Source: a virus. Taken from it: a stretch of DNA of 45,144 nt. Under the pieces are notes generated by a model. That model searched no databases. It worked only from the letters and a program-made list of their open reading frames with translations, and had not been told where the DNA came from. Made by a program: the position numbers and the translations under genes. Where the stretch lies: the IMG/VR virus record IMGVR_UViG_3300017987_000149, positions 1 through 45,144 of that record; one strand, 5' to 3'. Shown here one piece after another: positions 1 through 9,200 of the stretch (positions within the stretch are counted from its first letter, which is position 1; every line of letters starts with the position of its first letter).

Positions 1-1044
1 CTTCGCCGCTACCTTTGCGTCGGGCTGCAGGCTGAACATGTACGTCAGGACGTTGATGTTCAGTTCGGTGATCTTCTCCTGCTCCGACTTCTGCAGGAGG
101 AGGCGCACCGGCTTGCGAGCGAGCTTCTTGTAGTCGGAGACCACGTCGTCGGCGCGAACCGCGGTGCGGTTGTCCTTGAGGTGCTCGACGAGTTGCGTCG
201 CCATGTGCGTGCCCACGGAGGATGCGTAACGGCACAGGGCGAACTCGTTGTCGACGGGGAGGTCCATCTTCTCGAGCATGTACGCGTCCAGCGAGACGGT
301 CTGGACCGTCGCGGGGCACATGTACTGCTTGCCTTCTCCCTGCGCCTTCTTGTCGTACAGATTCTTGGGGTACTGCTTCACGAAGTCGAGTACTCCCGGA
401 TGGCATGGACGCCCCTTGTGATCGTCGAAGCAGGAACGGTCGCTCTCGTGGAAGCTGTCGGTGGACGCGTGTTCGACCCAGTCCTTGAACGACTCCAGTG
501 CGTAGAACCACTTCAGGCGCCGACGGAGAGCTGCGTTGTTTTCGAGCTGTGTGACGGCGTATTGCGCCGTTGCGGGGTTCATCAGCGCGACCACGATGGC
601 CTCATCCGGAAGGAAGTAGTTGAACATCCTCCGGTCCTCGACGAGGGAGAAGAACATGGCGATGCTGTGCTGAAGACCCTGGTTGATCTCCTCGAACAGC
701 ATGATGGACTTCTCACCCTTCTTTGGGAACACCGACGGGACGAGCAGGTCGAAGTACCCCTCGGGGGAGTCTTTAGTGCTCGGGATGCCGGTACCCACGA
801 GACCGTAGTGGGCGGTCCTGATGTCGTAGATGCTCGCGCCTTCATCCCTCGCGATCTGGGCGACGATCTGGGACTTGCCGATGCCTGCCTCACCGACCAC
901 GCAGATAGCTCCGCGGTGCTGTTTGGTCTGCCAGGTGAGCAGGATCTGCTGCCGGATCTCTGCGATGGTAGCTCGTGGGATGTCGTACTTCTCGGCGTAG
1001 TGCAGCTGCTTGTTCGGGTTCTCTTCTTGCCTGCCTCGTGCCAT
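1..1044 (-). CDS. MoxR-like AAA+ ATPase (C-terminus cut by window edge)
   Basis: This minus-strand frame stays open from an ATG at 1044 to the left edge, giving 348 codons with no stop, so the protein is incomplete. It has a Walker A GEAGIGKS (residues 51-58), a Walker B IMLFEEIN (about 114-121), a sensor-1-like ALMNPAT (about 153-159) and an LRRRL arginine-finger-like segment near residue 175. This order is typical of MoxR/dynein-related AAA+ ATPases, which remodel partner proteins or complexes using ATP. An AGAGAGG ribosome-binding site lies about 8 nt upstream of the ATG. The gene diverges from the large terminase with only 20 nt between start codons, so any promoters must lie inside the opposing genes. 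Its partner is unknown; MoxR proteins often work with a VWA-domain protein, which could be encoded beyond the edge. Confidence 0.85.
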   Translation of the reverse strand, partial: MARGRQEENPNKQLHYAEKYDIPRATIAEIRQQILLTWQTKQHRGAICVVGEAGIGKSQIVAQIARDEGASIYDIRTAHYGLVGTGIPSTKDSPEGYFDLLVPSVFPKKGEKSIMLFEEINQGLQHSIAMFFSLVEDRRMFNYFLPDEAIVVALMNPATAQYAVTQLENNAALRRRLKWFYALESFKDWVEHASTDSFHESDRSCFDDHKGRPCHPGVLDFVKQYPKNLYDKKAQGEGKQYMCPATVQTVSLDAYMLEKMDLPVDNEFALCRYASSVGTHMATQLVEHLKDNRTAVRADDVVSDYKKLARKPVRLLLQKSEQEKITELNINVLTYMFSLQPDAKVAAK

Positions 1045-1064
1045 GCTGTTAACCTCTCTTTGTT

Positions 1065-2663
1065 ATGAGCAACTCCCGCTCAGCCCTACTGTCCGTTACC
1101 GCCGAAGCATGGATTATGCTCGACGGGAAACCTTTTCGTTTGACGGATTGGCCGATGCACCGTGCGTTCTATGACGGGCGCTATCGGCGTACGTTGTTTA
1201 AGACTAGTCGCCAGGTTGCGAAGTCTACTACGCTAGCGAATTTCTCCATCATCGAGTGCAGTCTTATACCACACTTCTCTACCATGTTCGTGAGCCCCTC
1301 CAAGGAGCAAACGACGCGGTTTTCCAATACGCGTATCGGTAAAACGATGCGCTATTCCCCAATTATCAACGATAAGTTTCTGCGAACGGACTTGGCAGAC
1401 CGCGTCTTCCACAAACAGTTCACGAATGGCAGCGAGATGCTCTTCACCTACGGATGTGATGATGCTGAACGTCTTCGTGGGCCTTCCACTGACCGGAACA
1501 TGTATGACGAGGTCCAGGATATTCTGTATGACCCTGTCATCACTGTCGGTAACGAGACGATGGCGGAGTCTGACTACGCGTATGAGACGTATGCCGGGAC
1601 TCCGAAGACGATGGAGAATACCATTCAGTACCTCTGGGAGCTCAGCACCCAGACTGAGTGGGTGATGAAGTGCGAGGGCTGTAATAACTACGTGTACATT
1701 GACAGTGAGAAGATACTCCAAAAAGAGGGCCCCGGCTGTCCTAAATGTAAAAAATTGCTTAACCCCTTCAATGGCCAATGGGTGGATATGGCTCCGAGTA
1801 AAACACTCCAGGGTTTTCATATTAGTCAGCCGATGATGCCGCGTAACAACCCACATGCAATGAGAATGGCGGGACGTTCCACATCCGAAATTCAAGTTGC
1901 GGAGCAGCGCTGGTCGCGAATCTTACAGAAATACGAAGAAGCCCCTCTTTCGACTTTTCGGAATGAGGTCTTGGGTGTTTCGGACGAGATTGGTAGCCGC
2001 TTACTTTCTCAAGAAGAGCTTGAGGCGTTGTGCACAGGTAGAAAGCTGGAGCAGTATCCCCCGCGAGACCACTTAAAGGACATCACACAAATCGTTGCGG
2101 GCGCTGATTGGTCGGGGGGAGGGACTTCTGGGGTATCCAGGACTGTTCTTTGGATCTGGGGTTGGCGACCTAGAGATCAGAAGCTCGTGTGCTTGTTTTA
2201 TAAGGTATACCCGGGAACTAACCCTGTAAGCGCCGTAGAAGAGATCGCATACACTTGCAAGCAGTACCACGTCTCTATGTTCTGCGGTGATGCAGGTGAA
2301 GGGGCATTAGCTAATGACCTCATGCGCACACACCTCGGACACCACAAAGTGATCCAGGTACAGTATGGTATGCAGGCCAAAGCCTTGAAGTTCAACCAGA
2401 TTGACCGCTACATGGGTGACCGCACAACTCTCATCGACAACTACTTCATGCTCTTGAAGCAAAAGAAAGTAGAGTGGGCTCCGTTGGTGGAGATGCGGGT
2501 CGCGATTAACGACATCTTGAACGAGTACGAAGACATCACGCAGAATGACCGGAAGGTTTGGCGCCATTCTCCCCAGAAGCCTGATGACTGCCTCCACGCT
2601 GGCCTCTTTGCGTGGCTAGCGTGGAAGGTCATCAACAAGGATTTCAAATTCTGGCAGGAGTAG
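1065..2663 (+). CDS. terL: Terminase large subunit (DNA packaging ATPase/nuclease)
   Basis: The 532-residue product matches a large terminase, the motor that packages DNA into the prohead and cuts the concatemer. The ATPase half has a variant Walker A SRQVAKST (48-55) and a Walker B NMYDEVQD with D148/E149. A CxxC...CxxC zinc ribbon (C203, C206, C225, C228) lies between the two halves. The RNase H-like nuclease half shows acidic residues in GADWSGGG (D348), FCGDAGEG (D409) and PDDCLHA (D507/D508). I see no Shine-Dalgarno sequence before the ATG; the upstream bases are pyrimidine-rich. No small terminase is recognisable next to it. Its TAG stop is the first three bases of the stem that opens the downstream structured region, so terminase translation should end exactly at the edge of that RNA. 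Confidence 0.93.
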   Translation: MSNSRSALLSVTAEAWIMLDGKPFRLTDWPMHRAFYDGRYRRTLFKTSRQVAKSTTLANFSIIECSLIPHFSTMFVSPSKEQTTRFSNTRIGKTMRYSPIINDKFLRTDLADRVFHKQFTNGSEMLFTYGCDDAERLRGPSTDRNMYDEVQDILYDPVITVGNETMAESDYAYETYAGTPKTMENTIQYLWELSTQTEWVMKCEGCNNYVYIDSEKILQKEGPGCPKCKKLLNPFNGQWVDMAPSKTLQGFHISQPMMPRNNPHAMRMAGRSTSEIQVAEQRWSRILQKYEEAPLSTFRNEVLGVSDEIGSRLLSQEELEALCTGRKLEQYPPRDHLKDITQIVAGADWSGGGTSGVSRTVLWIWGWRPRDQKLVCLFYKVYPGTNPVSAVEEIAYTCKQYHVSMFCGDAGEGALANDLMRTHLGHHKVIQVQYGMQAKALKFNQIDRYMGDRTTLIDNYFMLLKQKKVEWAPLVEMRVAINDILNEYEDITQNDRKVWRHSPQKPDDCLHAGLFAWLAWKVINKDFKFWQE

Positions 2664-2792
2664 TGCCGCTATGCTGTCGTTCTTGCTCAGAACCGAGAGC
2701 ACTCAGTTCCACACACGAAGGCGTCCGGCGTGTAGCTCACCGGCTGGGGTATACCCGGTTTTCCGGCACTAAAAATGGTACTGCTAGGCTTT

Positions 2793-2840
2793 GAGTTGGG
2801 GTCCTCATCTTAGCGGATAGCGGGATGAGGAGGCCAACTC
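2793..2840 (+). other. Hairpin 2 of the structured array
   Basis: GAGTTGG (2793-2799) pairs with CCAACTC (2834-2840), and TCCTCATC (2802-2809) pairs with GATGAGGA (2824-2831). A symmetric GG/GG internal loop separates the two helices. The 14-nt loop is 2810-2823. No T-run follows, so this is not a simple terminator. Confidence 0.8.
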
Positions 2841-2869
2841 AGGTACACAGGTACTGCTAGGATGTTCAT

Positions 2870-2954
2870 CGGAGATCCGGGCCCTCGCAGAGGTGAGACT
2901 ACGCAGCGTCCGATCATCGCGTAGATCTCCCGCGGAGAGGGCCTCGGATCTCCG
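2870..2954 (+). other. Hairpin 3 of the structured array
   Basis: A perfect 10-bp stem (CGGAGATCCG 2870-2879 with CGGATCTCCG 2945-2954) continues after a one-base bulge into a 7-bp GC-rich helix (2880-2886 with 2937-2943). Further in lies an apical stem, CTACGC 2899-2904 with GCGTAG 2919-2924, flanked by GAGA/TCTC pairing. Confidence 0.8.
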
Positions 2955-2995
2955 AAGAACTCACAGGGGGTACTGCTTTCCTCCTAGTGAGAAAA

Positions 2996-3066
2996 GTGTC
3001 AGATGGGCAGCTAAGATTTCGTCGTTCGTCCAGTCGGTCCCGAAATCTTGGCGCGGCATCTGACAC
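2996..3066 (+). other. Hairpin 4 of the structured array
   Basis: A perfect 10-bp stem (GTGTCAGATG 2996-3005 with CATCTGACAC 3057-3066), a 5x5 internal loop, then a perfect 9-bp stem (AAGATTTCG 3013-3021 with CGAAATCTT 3041-3049) extendable by one wobble and one GC pair. The loop is 19 nt. Confidence 0.82.
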
Positions 3067-3087
3067 TCGAACGTGGGGTACTGCTGT

Positions 3088-3180
3088 CAGGTGGGAGTCA
3101 CGTCGTAGCCCGGCTTGAGCCACGTGTGTGATCGCAGGTCACACAGTGGGTCGGCTCGGGCTGTGGCGGTGACACCCCTG
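3088..3180 (+). other. Hairpin 5 of the structured array
   Basis: This is the longest hairpin. Near-complementary ends (3088-3101 with 3169-3180) enclose AGCCCGGCTTGAGCCAC (3107-3123) opposite GTGGGTCGGCTCGGGCT (3146-3162). The apical stem is TGTGTGA 3125-3131 with TCACACA 3139-3145. Several mismatches interrupt the middle helix. Confidence 0.75.
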
Positions 3181-3207
3181 GTCGTACCGCGAGCTCGTGC
3201 AGCGTGC

Positions 3208-3232
3208 GAGGGAGTAACTCCCTCTGTTTTTC
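3208..3232 (+). terminator. Rho-independent terminator closing the structured array
   Basis: GAGGGAG (3208-3214) and CTCCCTC (3218-3224) form a 7-bp GC-rich stem with a three-base loop, followed by TG and five T residues on the plus strand. There is no T-run on the other strand, so it fits plus-strand transcripts running from the terminase through the hairpin array. Confidence 0.65.
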
Positions 3233-3270
3233 TGCGTATGGAAAAACGCCAGTACCAAACTCTTTTACCT

Positions 3271-6237
3271 CTAGGAGTCGAGGTTTTCGAAGTCGCTTTT
3301 GATTTCGTGGTCGAGGTAATCGTCGCCACTAATGTCAGCAGGGAGGACGTTCCCTTTCAGGTACTTATCTATGTCAGTAAGTTGTCCGTAAGAGGGACCT
3401 ACTTCCACGTCCCATAGGAAAGGGACAGGCAGCCACGGATAGAGCTCTCGGACGCGCTTGACTCCGTATTCGGTGATGAAGTCTTTCATTTGAGGGACGT
3501 ACTTTTTGGGAATCTCCGCAACAAGAGAGTCGTGAACTGTGATGAGCAAGTTGCCTCCGAAGTCGTGACGTATGGGTTCGTCAACCGCGGTGATTACCCT
3601 CATGATGATCTCTGAGCTCGTACTCTGGATCAGCATGTTAACAGCCTGCCGCTCAGCCTTGTTGCGCATTTTGAAGGTCATACCGCGCAGGTTGAAACGG
3701 CGCCGTCTTCCAAAGAAGGTCTCTACGCACCCGAGGTACTGGATCTTCTCTTTAGTCTTCGAGATGTACTCTGGAATAGTAGGGAACATTCGGAACAAGG
3801 ATTCGATGATGGCAGCAGCTTGAGCTTCTGGGATCCCTACAATACTGGCGATCTTTTTAGGTGCGGCTCCGTAGAGGATGCCGAAGACCACCCGTTTGAT
3901 GTTTCCCCGGAGTTTACCGAGCTGTTGACCGTAAGCGACGTCAGGGCCTGGGTCCTCCTCAGTCCCCGTATAGTATCCACGCTTTTGGAAATCTTCGTAG
4001 CTCCAGTCGTGTACGTCGTCGATCCCGACTAGCGCCAAGACCGAAGATTTCTCGGAAGCCCGAACACCTTCCAGGATCGTAGCGGGGTTGAGGACTCTAG
4101 AGGAGAAGAAGCTGTGAGGGTCCAGACCTTCGTTGAGAGCGCTAATCAGGTTTTCATCTCGACTATATGCGGCGTAGAGGCGCACCTCTGCGGCCTTGGC
4201 ATCAGCGTTCATCATGACTTGCGTATCCGGGTCAGTTGGAATGAACGACTGTTTGAGGTTGTGGTCCCCGATCTTCTTGGGGATGTTTTGCATGTTCTCA
4301 TCCACGGAACTTAGCCTTCCGGTAGCTGTTCCGTGGATGTTAAAGGTGGTGTGCATCCTCCCGTCTTCTTCACTCAGTACGAGGATGTTACGTACGAAAG
4401 TGTCTCGGGCTTTGGTGATCGCGCGGTACTTCAAGAGGGTGTCTGAGAACTGACAGTCATACTGGTTTTTGAGCACGCGCAAGAACTTGGCGTTCGTAGA
4501 GATTAATCCCGTGCCTGTACGCGGGATATCTTCATCAGGGATTTCTCCGGTATGACATACCATCCGCCCTGTTTTGGGGTGTAGGTAACCCGCTGTGAAG
4601 AGGATCCGTCGTAACTGTGCCACGCTTTTAGGGTTGAAGTCTTCGTTGACTACTCCGTTAGGGAGCATGAGTTTCAACTCTGCGTAGAGGTTACGTGCCG
4701 ACCTACGCATCTTCTCGTCGAGGTCCAGGACGTATGGGCGGTCGACACGCATCCCGACCTCTTCCATCCGAGCTAACGTACGCGTGACAGGGATGAGTTG
4801 CTGAAACATGAGCGCTTTGAGAGGCTCTTTCTCCGGCGTGCCAGGAGCTGCTAGCGCTGCAAAGTACGTGTTCGTACTGATTTTTCGACGACGCGCGTTC
4901 AGGTCTTTCTGTTCAGCGAGCATCCTCTTACGCTGGACGAGAGCAAGTTGCCGAGTAACGTCAGCGTCAATCGCCCCGTACACGCTCAACTTCTTAAGAG
5001 GGACGAAGGCGTACCCGTAGTCTTCATCGAGCTTCTTAGCAGCACCCTTCAATTTTGGGGCGTTAGGGTCTCGTTCGAGTGACGCTTTGTACTCGAGGAC
5101 TCTCTTCCGGTAAACTGCTTGCATCTCGTCTTCGTATCCGCCGTATTTAGGGAGGAAGCTCTGCGTCAAGGACTTCAGGTCGTAGTACCCCTTTTTGGCC
5201 TCAGCAAGAAGGTGTTCTGCTAGCATTGTGTCCCAAGCCAGCTTCTCTACGTCCCACCCTTTACGTCGTAAAACTTTGAGGTCGAACTTGGCGTTGTGAA
5301 AAACTTTAGGCTTAGGGCACGTGAGAAGCTGCTGGATATATGGGGCCACTTCCGCCAATGTCAGAGGACTCTCGTCGTGTTCGATAGGGATTGAAGCGGC
5401 TAAGCCAGGGCCCCAAGAGAACACGAAGGTTAGAATCTTGAGCTTTTCGCGGTGCGGAAACAGGGTGTTAGTTTCTGTGTCTACTGAGATGACGTGTGTA
5501 TCGGGGTTTCTCCCCTCAGGAGCGTAGGCGACTACTTCTTCGACGAGTTTCTGGACCGCACGAACGGATTTGGGGAAGCGGTAGTCTTGGATGAGCATGT
5601 CCGTAGGGGTGATGATCTGTACGGATCTTCCCGCGCGTACTTCCAGTACTGCATCCAAGAACTGGTACAGTTGGCGCATCAGGATTTCGTGGTGCTCCGG
5701 ATTTGCCGCAAGTTGTCGCTTAGATAATGACGGCATGATGATGACACGGCGTCCACTGAGCGTCGCTTCGACGAGCCTGCCCTGGAGTTTTTTGTACCCC
5801 GAGACCTTAATCCCTAGGGACTGGAGGACCGCGGGTCCTAGCGCAAAGATCATGATGGGGCGTTTAGGATTCGCAGCTTTTAACAACTCAGGTTTGAAAA
5901 GTTTCGAGCAGGCTTCTCGTATCTTCTTGTTAGGCTTGTCGACAGCGCAGCGGACAGCGTACGAAAAGCGTCCTCGCAATTGCCGGTAACGATTCTTAGT
6001 GGCTACCGTGTCTGTAACAGACCGTTTCACGATAGCTTCTACGTCGAATCCCCAAGGAGTGTGTTTTGTGAGGGAACTCGATACGCCGGGTACGTGAGGA
6101 GACTCGGCTACACAGAAGAAGTCGACATTTTGTTGTGTGCCGACTCCTTCCATGTAGTGTTCTTGTTGGTAAATCGGACAGTCGGGACAGGATTCGCCTT
6201 TCCAAGCGGTCTGTCCGCAGAGATTACAATCGAGCAT
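3271..6237 (-). CDS. polA: Family A DNA polymerase with N-terminal UDG-like domain
   Basis: The 988-residue protein is the phage replicative DNA polymerase. The first ~200 residues resemble a uracil-DNA glycosylase domain: a CxxC...CxxC start (C4, C7, C17, C20), a VAESPHVPG segment (43-51) and IIMPS (166-170). Such UDG-polymerase fusions are known in SPO1-like phages. The 3'-5' exonuclease shows DTE (D253, E255), NAKFD (N315, D319) and YGAID (Y420, D424). Polymerase motifs follow: TATGRLS (637-643), motif A NADAKAAEVRLYA with D679, motif B RGNIKRVVFGILYG (777-790) and motif C VHDS (901-904). The last residue of motif C is Ser where most family A enzymes have Glu. F785 is the usual O-helix Phe. 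The ATG lies 3 nt after the primase stop, so the two are co-translated. No 5'-nuclease domain is present. Confidence 0.95.
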   Translation of the reverse strand: MLDCNLCGQTAWKGESCPDCPIYQQEHYMEGVGTQQNVDFFCVAESPHVPGVSSSLTKHTPWGFDVEAIVKRSVTDTVATKNRYRQLRGRFSYAVRCAVDKPNKKIREACSKLFKPELLKAANPKRPIMIFALGPAVLQSLGIKVSGYKKLQGRLVEATLSGRRVIIMPSLSKRQLAANPEHHEILMRQLYQFLDAVLEVRAGRSVQIITPTDMLIQDYRFPKSVRAVQKLVEEVVAYAPEGRNPDTHVISVDTETNTLFPHREKLKILTFVFSWGPGLAASIPIEHDESPLTLAEVAPYIQQLLTCPKPKVFHNAKFDLKVLRRKGWDVEKLAWDTMLAEHLLAEAKKGYYDLKSLTQSFLPKYGGYEDEMQAVYRKRVLEYKASLERDPNAPKLKGAAKKLDEDYGYAFVPLKKLSVYGAIDADVTRQLALVQRKRMLAEQKDLNARRRKISTNTYFAALAAPGTPEKEPLKALMFQQLIPVTRTLARMEEVGMRVDRPYVLDLDEKMRRSARNLYAELKLMLPNGVVNEDFNPKSVAQLRRILFTAGYLHPKTGRMVCHTGEIPDEDIPRTGTGLISTNAKFLRVLKNQYDCQFSDTLLKYRAITKARDTFVRNILVLSEEDGRMHTTFNIHGTATGRLSSVDENMQNIPKKIGDHNLKQSFIPTDPDTQVMMNADAKAAEVRLYAAYSRDENLISALNEGLDPHSFFSSRVLNPATILEGVRASEKSSVLALVGIDDVHDWSYEDFQKRGYYTGTEEDPGPDVAYGQQLGKLRGNIKRVVFGILYGAAPKKIASIVGIPEAQAAAIIESLFRMFPTIPEYISKTKEKIQYLGCVETFFGRRRRFNLRGMTFKMRNKAERQAVNMLIQSTSSEIIMRVITAVDEPIRHDFGGNLLITVHDSLVAEIPKKYVPQMKDFITEYGVKRVRELYPWLPVPFLWDVEVGPSYGQLTDIDKYLKGNVLPADISGDDYLDHEIKSDFENLDS

Positions 6238-6240
6238 GGG

Positions 6241-9200
6241 TTACCCCCAGTCGTCATACTCTTCCAGTTGCGGATTTTCTAGCGTATCGTCGTCTTTCTT
6301 CGGTGGTTTCGGTGCTGAATCGTCCGCTATACCGGGCTCGTTCAACCAGGGTTGTGCGCGGAAGGCGACGACGTCTTCCACTGCGATATTGACACCCAAG
6401 AAGGGGGCGGAACGTTGGATCATGCCTGATTTCTTTATCTCTGCAGGTGAGAGGGCCAGCGGATGACGTTCGAGAGTGTCTCGAATTCGAACTTCGCTAG
6501 CGTTTCGCATGGGATTCTGTGGAGGGATGAGAACAGGCATCGCTTGGCTGAGGAGGAGCATGATGTTCTTAGTGGCTTCGTCGTAGTAAACGCCACAGGC
6601 GTAAGAGTTGATCTCGTTACGTGTAATGCTCTGCCCCAAAAGTGTATTGACGGAAGTGTTGCGCTTCGTCTCGTAGTTGTAAAGCGCACCATAGCGAAAC
6701 ATGGTGTTAAGGAGGTTGGTAGACTCGTTGATGGTTGACGCACGCTGAATCGTAGTAGCATTCTGAGAGACGAACTCACGAAAGAACGACTGCCAGTCGT
6801 GCCCCAAGTATTTCAAAAGAGACAGCGTTCCGAAGAGCGCGGACGCGTAACGCCACTCTACAGGGAAAGGAAGCAGGGCGTTGAGCTCAACAAACTGGGA
6901 CTTGATTTCCTGGTAGTGTGTCAGGATTTCAGGAACGCGCGGGTAGAGCGCTACAGCAATTTGGCGAGCCATCTCGTGGATCCGTTCCTGTCCGAATTCT
7001 TTAAGGAGGATATTTTCTGGACTGTTGCGAGAACGAATCTTCTTCATTTCAACGATCAGAAGGCGGTTCAGGTCCTGGGGCAGTTCAGCGCCAGTAATGC
7101 CGCTCAAGATCATTGGCAGACGGTGATACGTAACCTTGTAACCCTTTCCGTCTTTTACGCCGGTGACGCGTTTGGCTTGGTCAGTTACCAGACCGCGGAG
7201 CATTTCCATGATAACCCGGGACGCTTCTGCCTTTGCACCTTCGAACTCGAACTCGTCGAGACACATGAGCCGGGAGTCGCAGTTGGTGGCTGCCATGACG
7301 CCTGCGGCAGTATAGTTGTCCATGCCTTGAGAGCACAGCACGAGCTTCAAGTTGGGTACGAAAGGTCCCCCGAAGGTTGAGAGGAGTGTAGACTTACCGG
7401 AGTGCGTCTCCCCAGTGATGAACATGAGCATCTGGCGGTCGAAAGCGTTCATGACAGGGAAGATCAGTGTCTGCGCTGCCAAGAGTGTTTTCATGATGTC
7501 GTGAGTTGCGAACTGGAATCCGATATCGAAGAAGTGTTGTAGCTCCTTGAATAGGGCATCTACGTTGATGTTCTGGGCATCCTCGAGGACCTTTGTAGTA
7601 AGCCCTCCGGGGTACCAGGGTTCCGTGTCCTCTTGAGGGTTGATGAGGCCCAGGTCGAATAGGATACCCTCGTGTGCTGGTCCGTCGAGATGCTTGTAGA
7701 TAGGTGCTCCGTTGGAGGATCTCTCGATATGTAGAACGTCTTTGCCGCAGACAATGAACTCACGCGTACCGTCGGAGCCCTTGACAGTGTGGTATCCTTG
7801 ACGCAATGTTTTCGTCGCGGTGAGATCGGGTACGCCTTGTGCCATGTCCAAACACGCTTCTTTCAGGTAGTAGCGGACATTCTGATCAGCTCGTTTACGT
7901 CCTTGACCGTCAAGCTCTTCGGGGTCGTCCATGAAAGCCGGAAAGCCTACTTCGTTGCGTATAAACTGGAGGAGATTACCCGTTGTCGGTGCGAGTTCCT
8001 GAGCGATAGACTGTTCACTGTCCAGTTTGATTTTTCGGTATTCACGTGCTCGTTTAGCGTAGAGTAACAACCACCGATTACCGCTCTCCAACTTGGTGGC
8101 GAGGGTGGCGAAGTGGTCTTTCAAAGCGTCAGTGCACCGTAGGATGAACCCCGTTTCTGTGTCCTCGCTGGAGGCTATTTCACGTTTCAGGATGGGAACC
8201 GTGATCTCGTCATACGCGGAAGAGATCTCGTTAGCGTACTGCTCAATGTCGTGACGGTTTCGAAGACAGCTCCCAATCTGGGAAGCAATTTCCACCATCA
8301 CGCGGTAGTCTTTATCGCTCAAGTTGTCGATGGCGCTCATAGCGCTCTCTGCGCACCATTGCCACGCAGGAACAAAGAATTTGCTCGGGTCTTTCCAAAG
8401 CGTGTCCTCAACTTTCTTGAGGCCATGCGTCAGTACAGCTTCGTCGAGGTCCCCACAGGGAATGAGTTCGTCCCAACCGGTGAAGACTTTGACACGTGTA
8501 TCCCTGATGTGGGACATCCAGTGGTAGACAACGACATCACCCCCCGACGAACCTTTGTTCGGCGAGTCTCCGATCATGTAAGCGCCGGAGAATCCCGCTG
8601 CTTTGAAGATGGGTTCGATGTGAGCGGACCCGCCCTTCCCGCCAATCGAGAAGAGCGGAAAGTTGATGTTTCCGGTCTTCAAAGCTTGGGCCATGTACGA
8701 CATGACGTCCATCTCACCTTCTGTGAGATACGCCCAGTCACTCATCGTCTTGGGGTCAAGGAGTGCCTGGTAAGGCCCCCACCCAAGTCCGAACATGCCG
8801 AGGAGATCTTCGTACTCATCCATCGGCATCGTGATGTCTTTAGGAGTGTTGTTGTTTGGTCCGCGTATCTTGAGGCGTGCAATTTCCGTAGGGGTTGCGT
8901 GGAGGGGCCACACGACCCCGCCTACGGTAAAAGGAACGCTGAAGGATTCGGACATGTAGTTGATGGAGTTGTCAGTAACATCTTCAGGAGGCGTAGGTCC
9001 CCTCTTAGGGTCGTTGTCCCACGCGGTTTTGAGTTTCTTGCAGTAGTCCTCCACCAAATTACCGAGCTCTATCAAGGGTGGCATGATCCCCACTGGAAGA
9101 GCATGCAGCATATCCGCAGGAACTTTTCTAGTGTTGATGAGCCAGTCGAGAGCCGGTTGTGCGAACTTGTGCGTTTTTCCAGAGGTGTCAGCTAGCGCGT

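Larger units (their letters stand above)
2777..3085 (+). repeat. Four direct repeats GGTACTGCT
   Basis: Identical 9-mers lie at 2777-2785, 2850-2858, 2969-2977 and 3077-3085, spaced 73, 119 and 108 bases apart. Each sits in the linker just before a long hairpin. The two first copies extend to GGTACTGCTAGG. Regular placement relative to the hairpins, with unrelated hairpin sequences, argues that the 9-mer is a functional linker or recognition site and not remnant duplication. Confidence 0.85.
2661..3232 (+). ncRNA. Candidate structured RNA array (hairpins linked by GGTACTGCT)
   Basis: About 570 bases between the terminase and the convergent DNA polymerase gene hold no credible protein gene but are full of inverted repeats. 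Five units can be seen. The first is an outer 8-bp stem (TAGTGCCG 2661-2668 with CGGCACTA 2764-2771) enclosing a smaller hairpin (2679-2693) and the palindrome GGGTATACCC. Four long hairpins follow, at 2793-2840, 2870-2954, 2996-3066 and 3088-3180. The single-stranded linkers between units each end in GGTACTGCT. A terminator-like hairpin with a T-run on the plus strand closes the region. Seen: the stems, the repeat and the terminator. Inferred: a plus-strand RNA, made as the terminase 3' UTR or separately, perhaps processed into units. DNA-level roles (origin, packaging or partition site) remain possible. It matches no RNA family that I recognise. Confidence 0.6.

Noticed and set aside
181-1068. 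295-codon plus-strand open frame
   Set aside because: It is antisense to a MoxR-like ATPase with clear Walker motifs on the minus strand; its own translation has no domain character.
2777-3085. GGTACTGCT repeats as a CRISPR array
   Set aside because: Repeat is only 9 bases, spacing varies from 73 to 119, and the intervening sequences are self-complementary hairpins rather than spacers.
2661-3180. Hairpin units as tRNA genes
   Set aside because: No unit shows a D-arm, anticodon arm and T-arm with a GTTC-type T-loop in order, and none has a 7-bp acceptor stem with normal spacing.
8251-9195. 314-codon plus-strand open frame
   Set aside because: Antisense to the primase-helicase, no protein-like composition.
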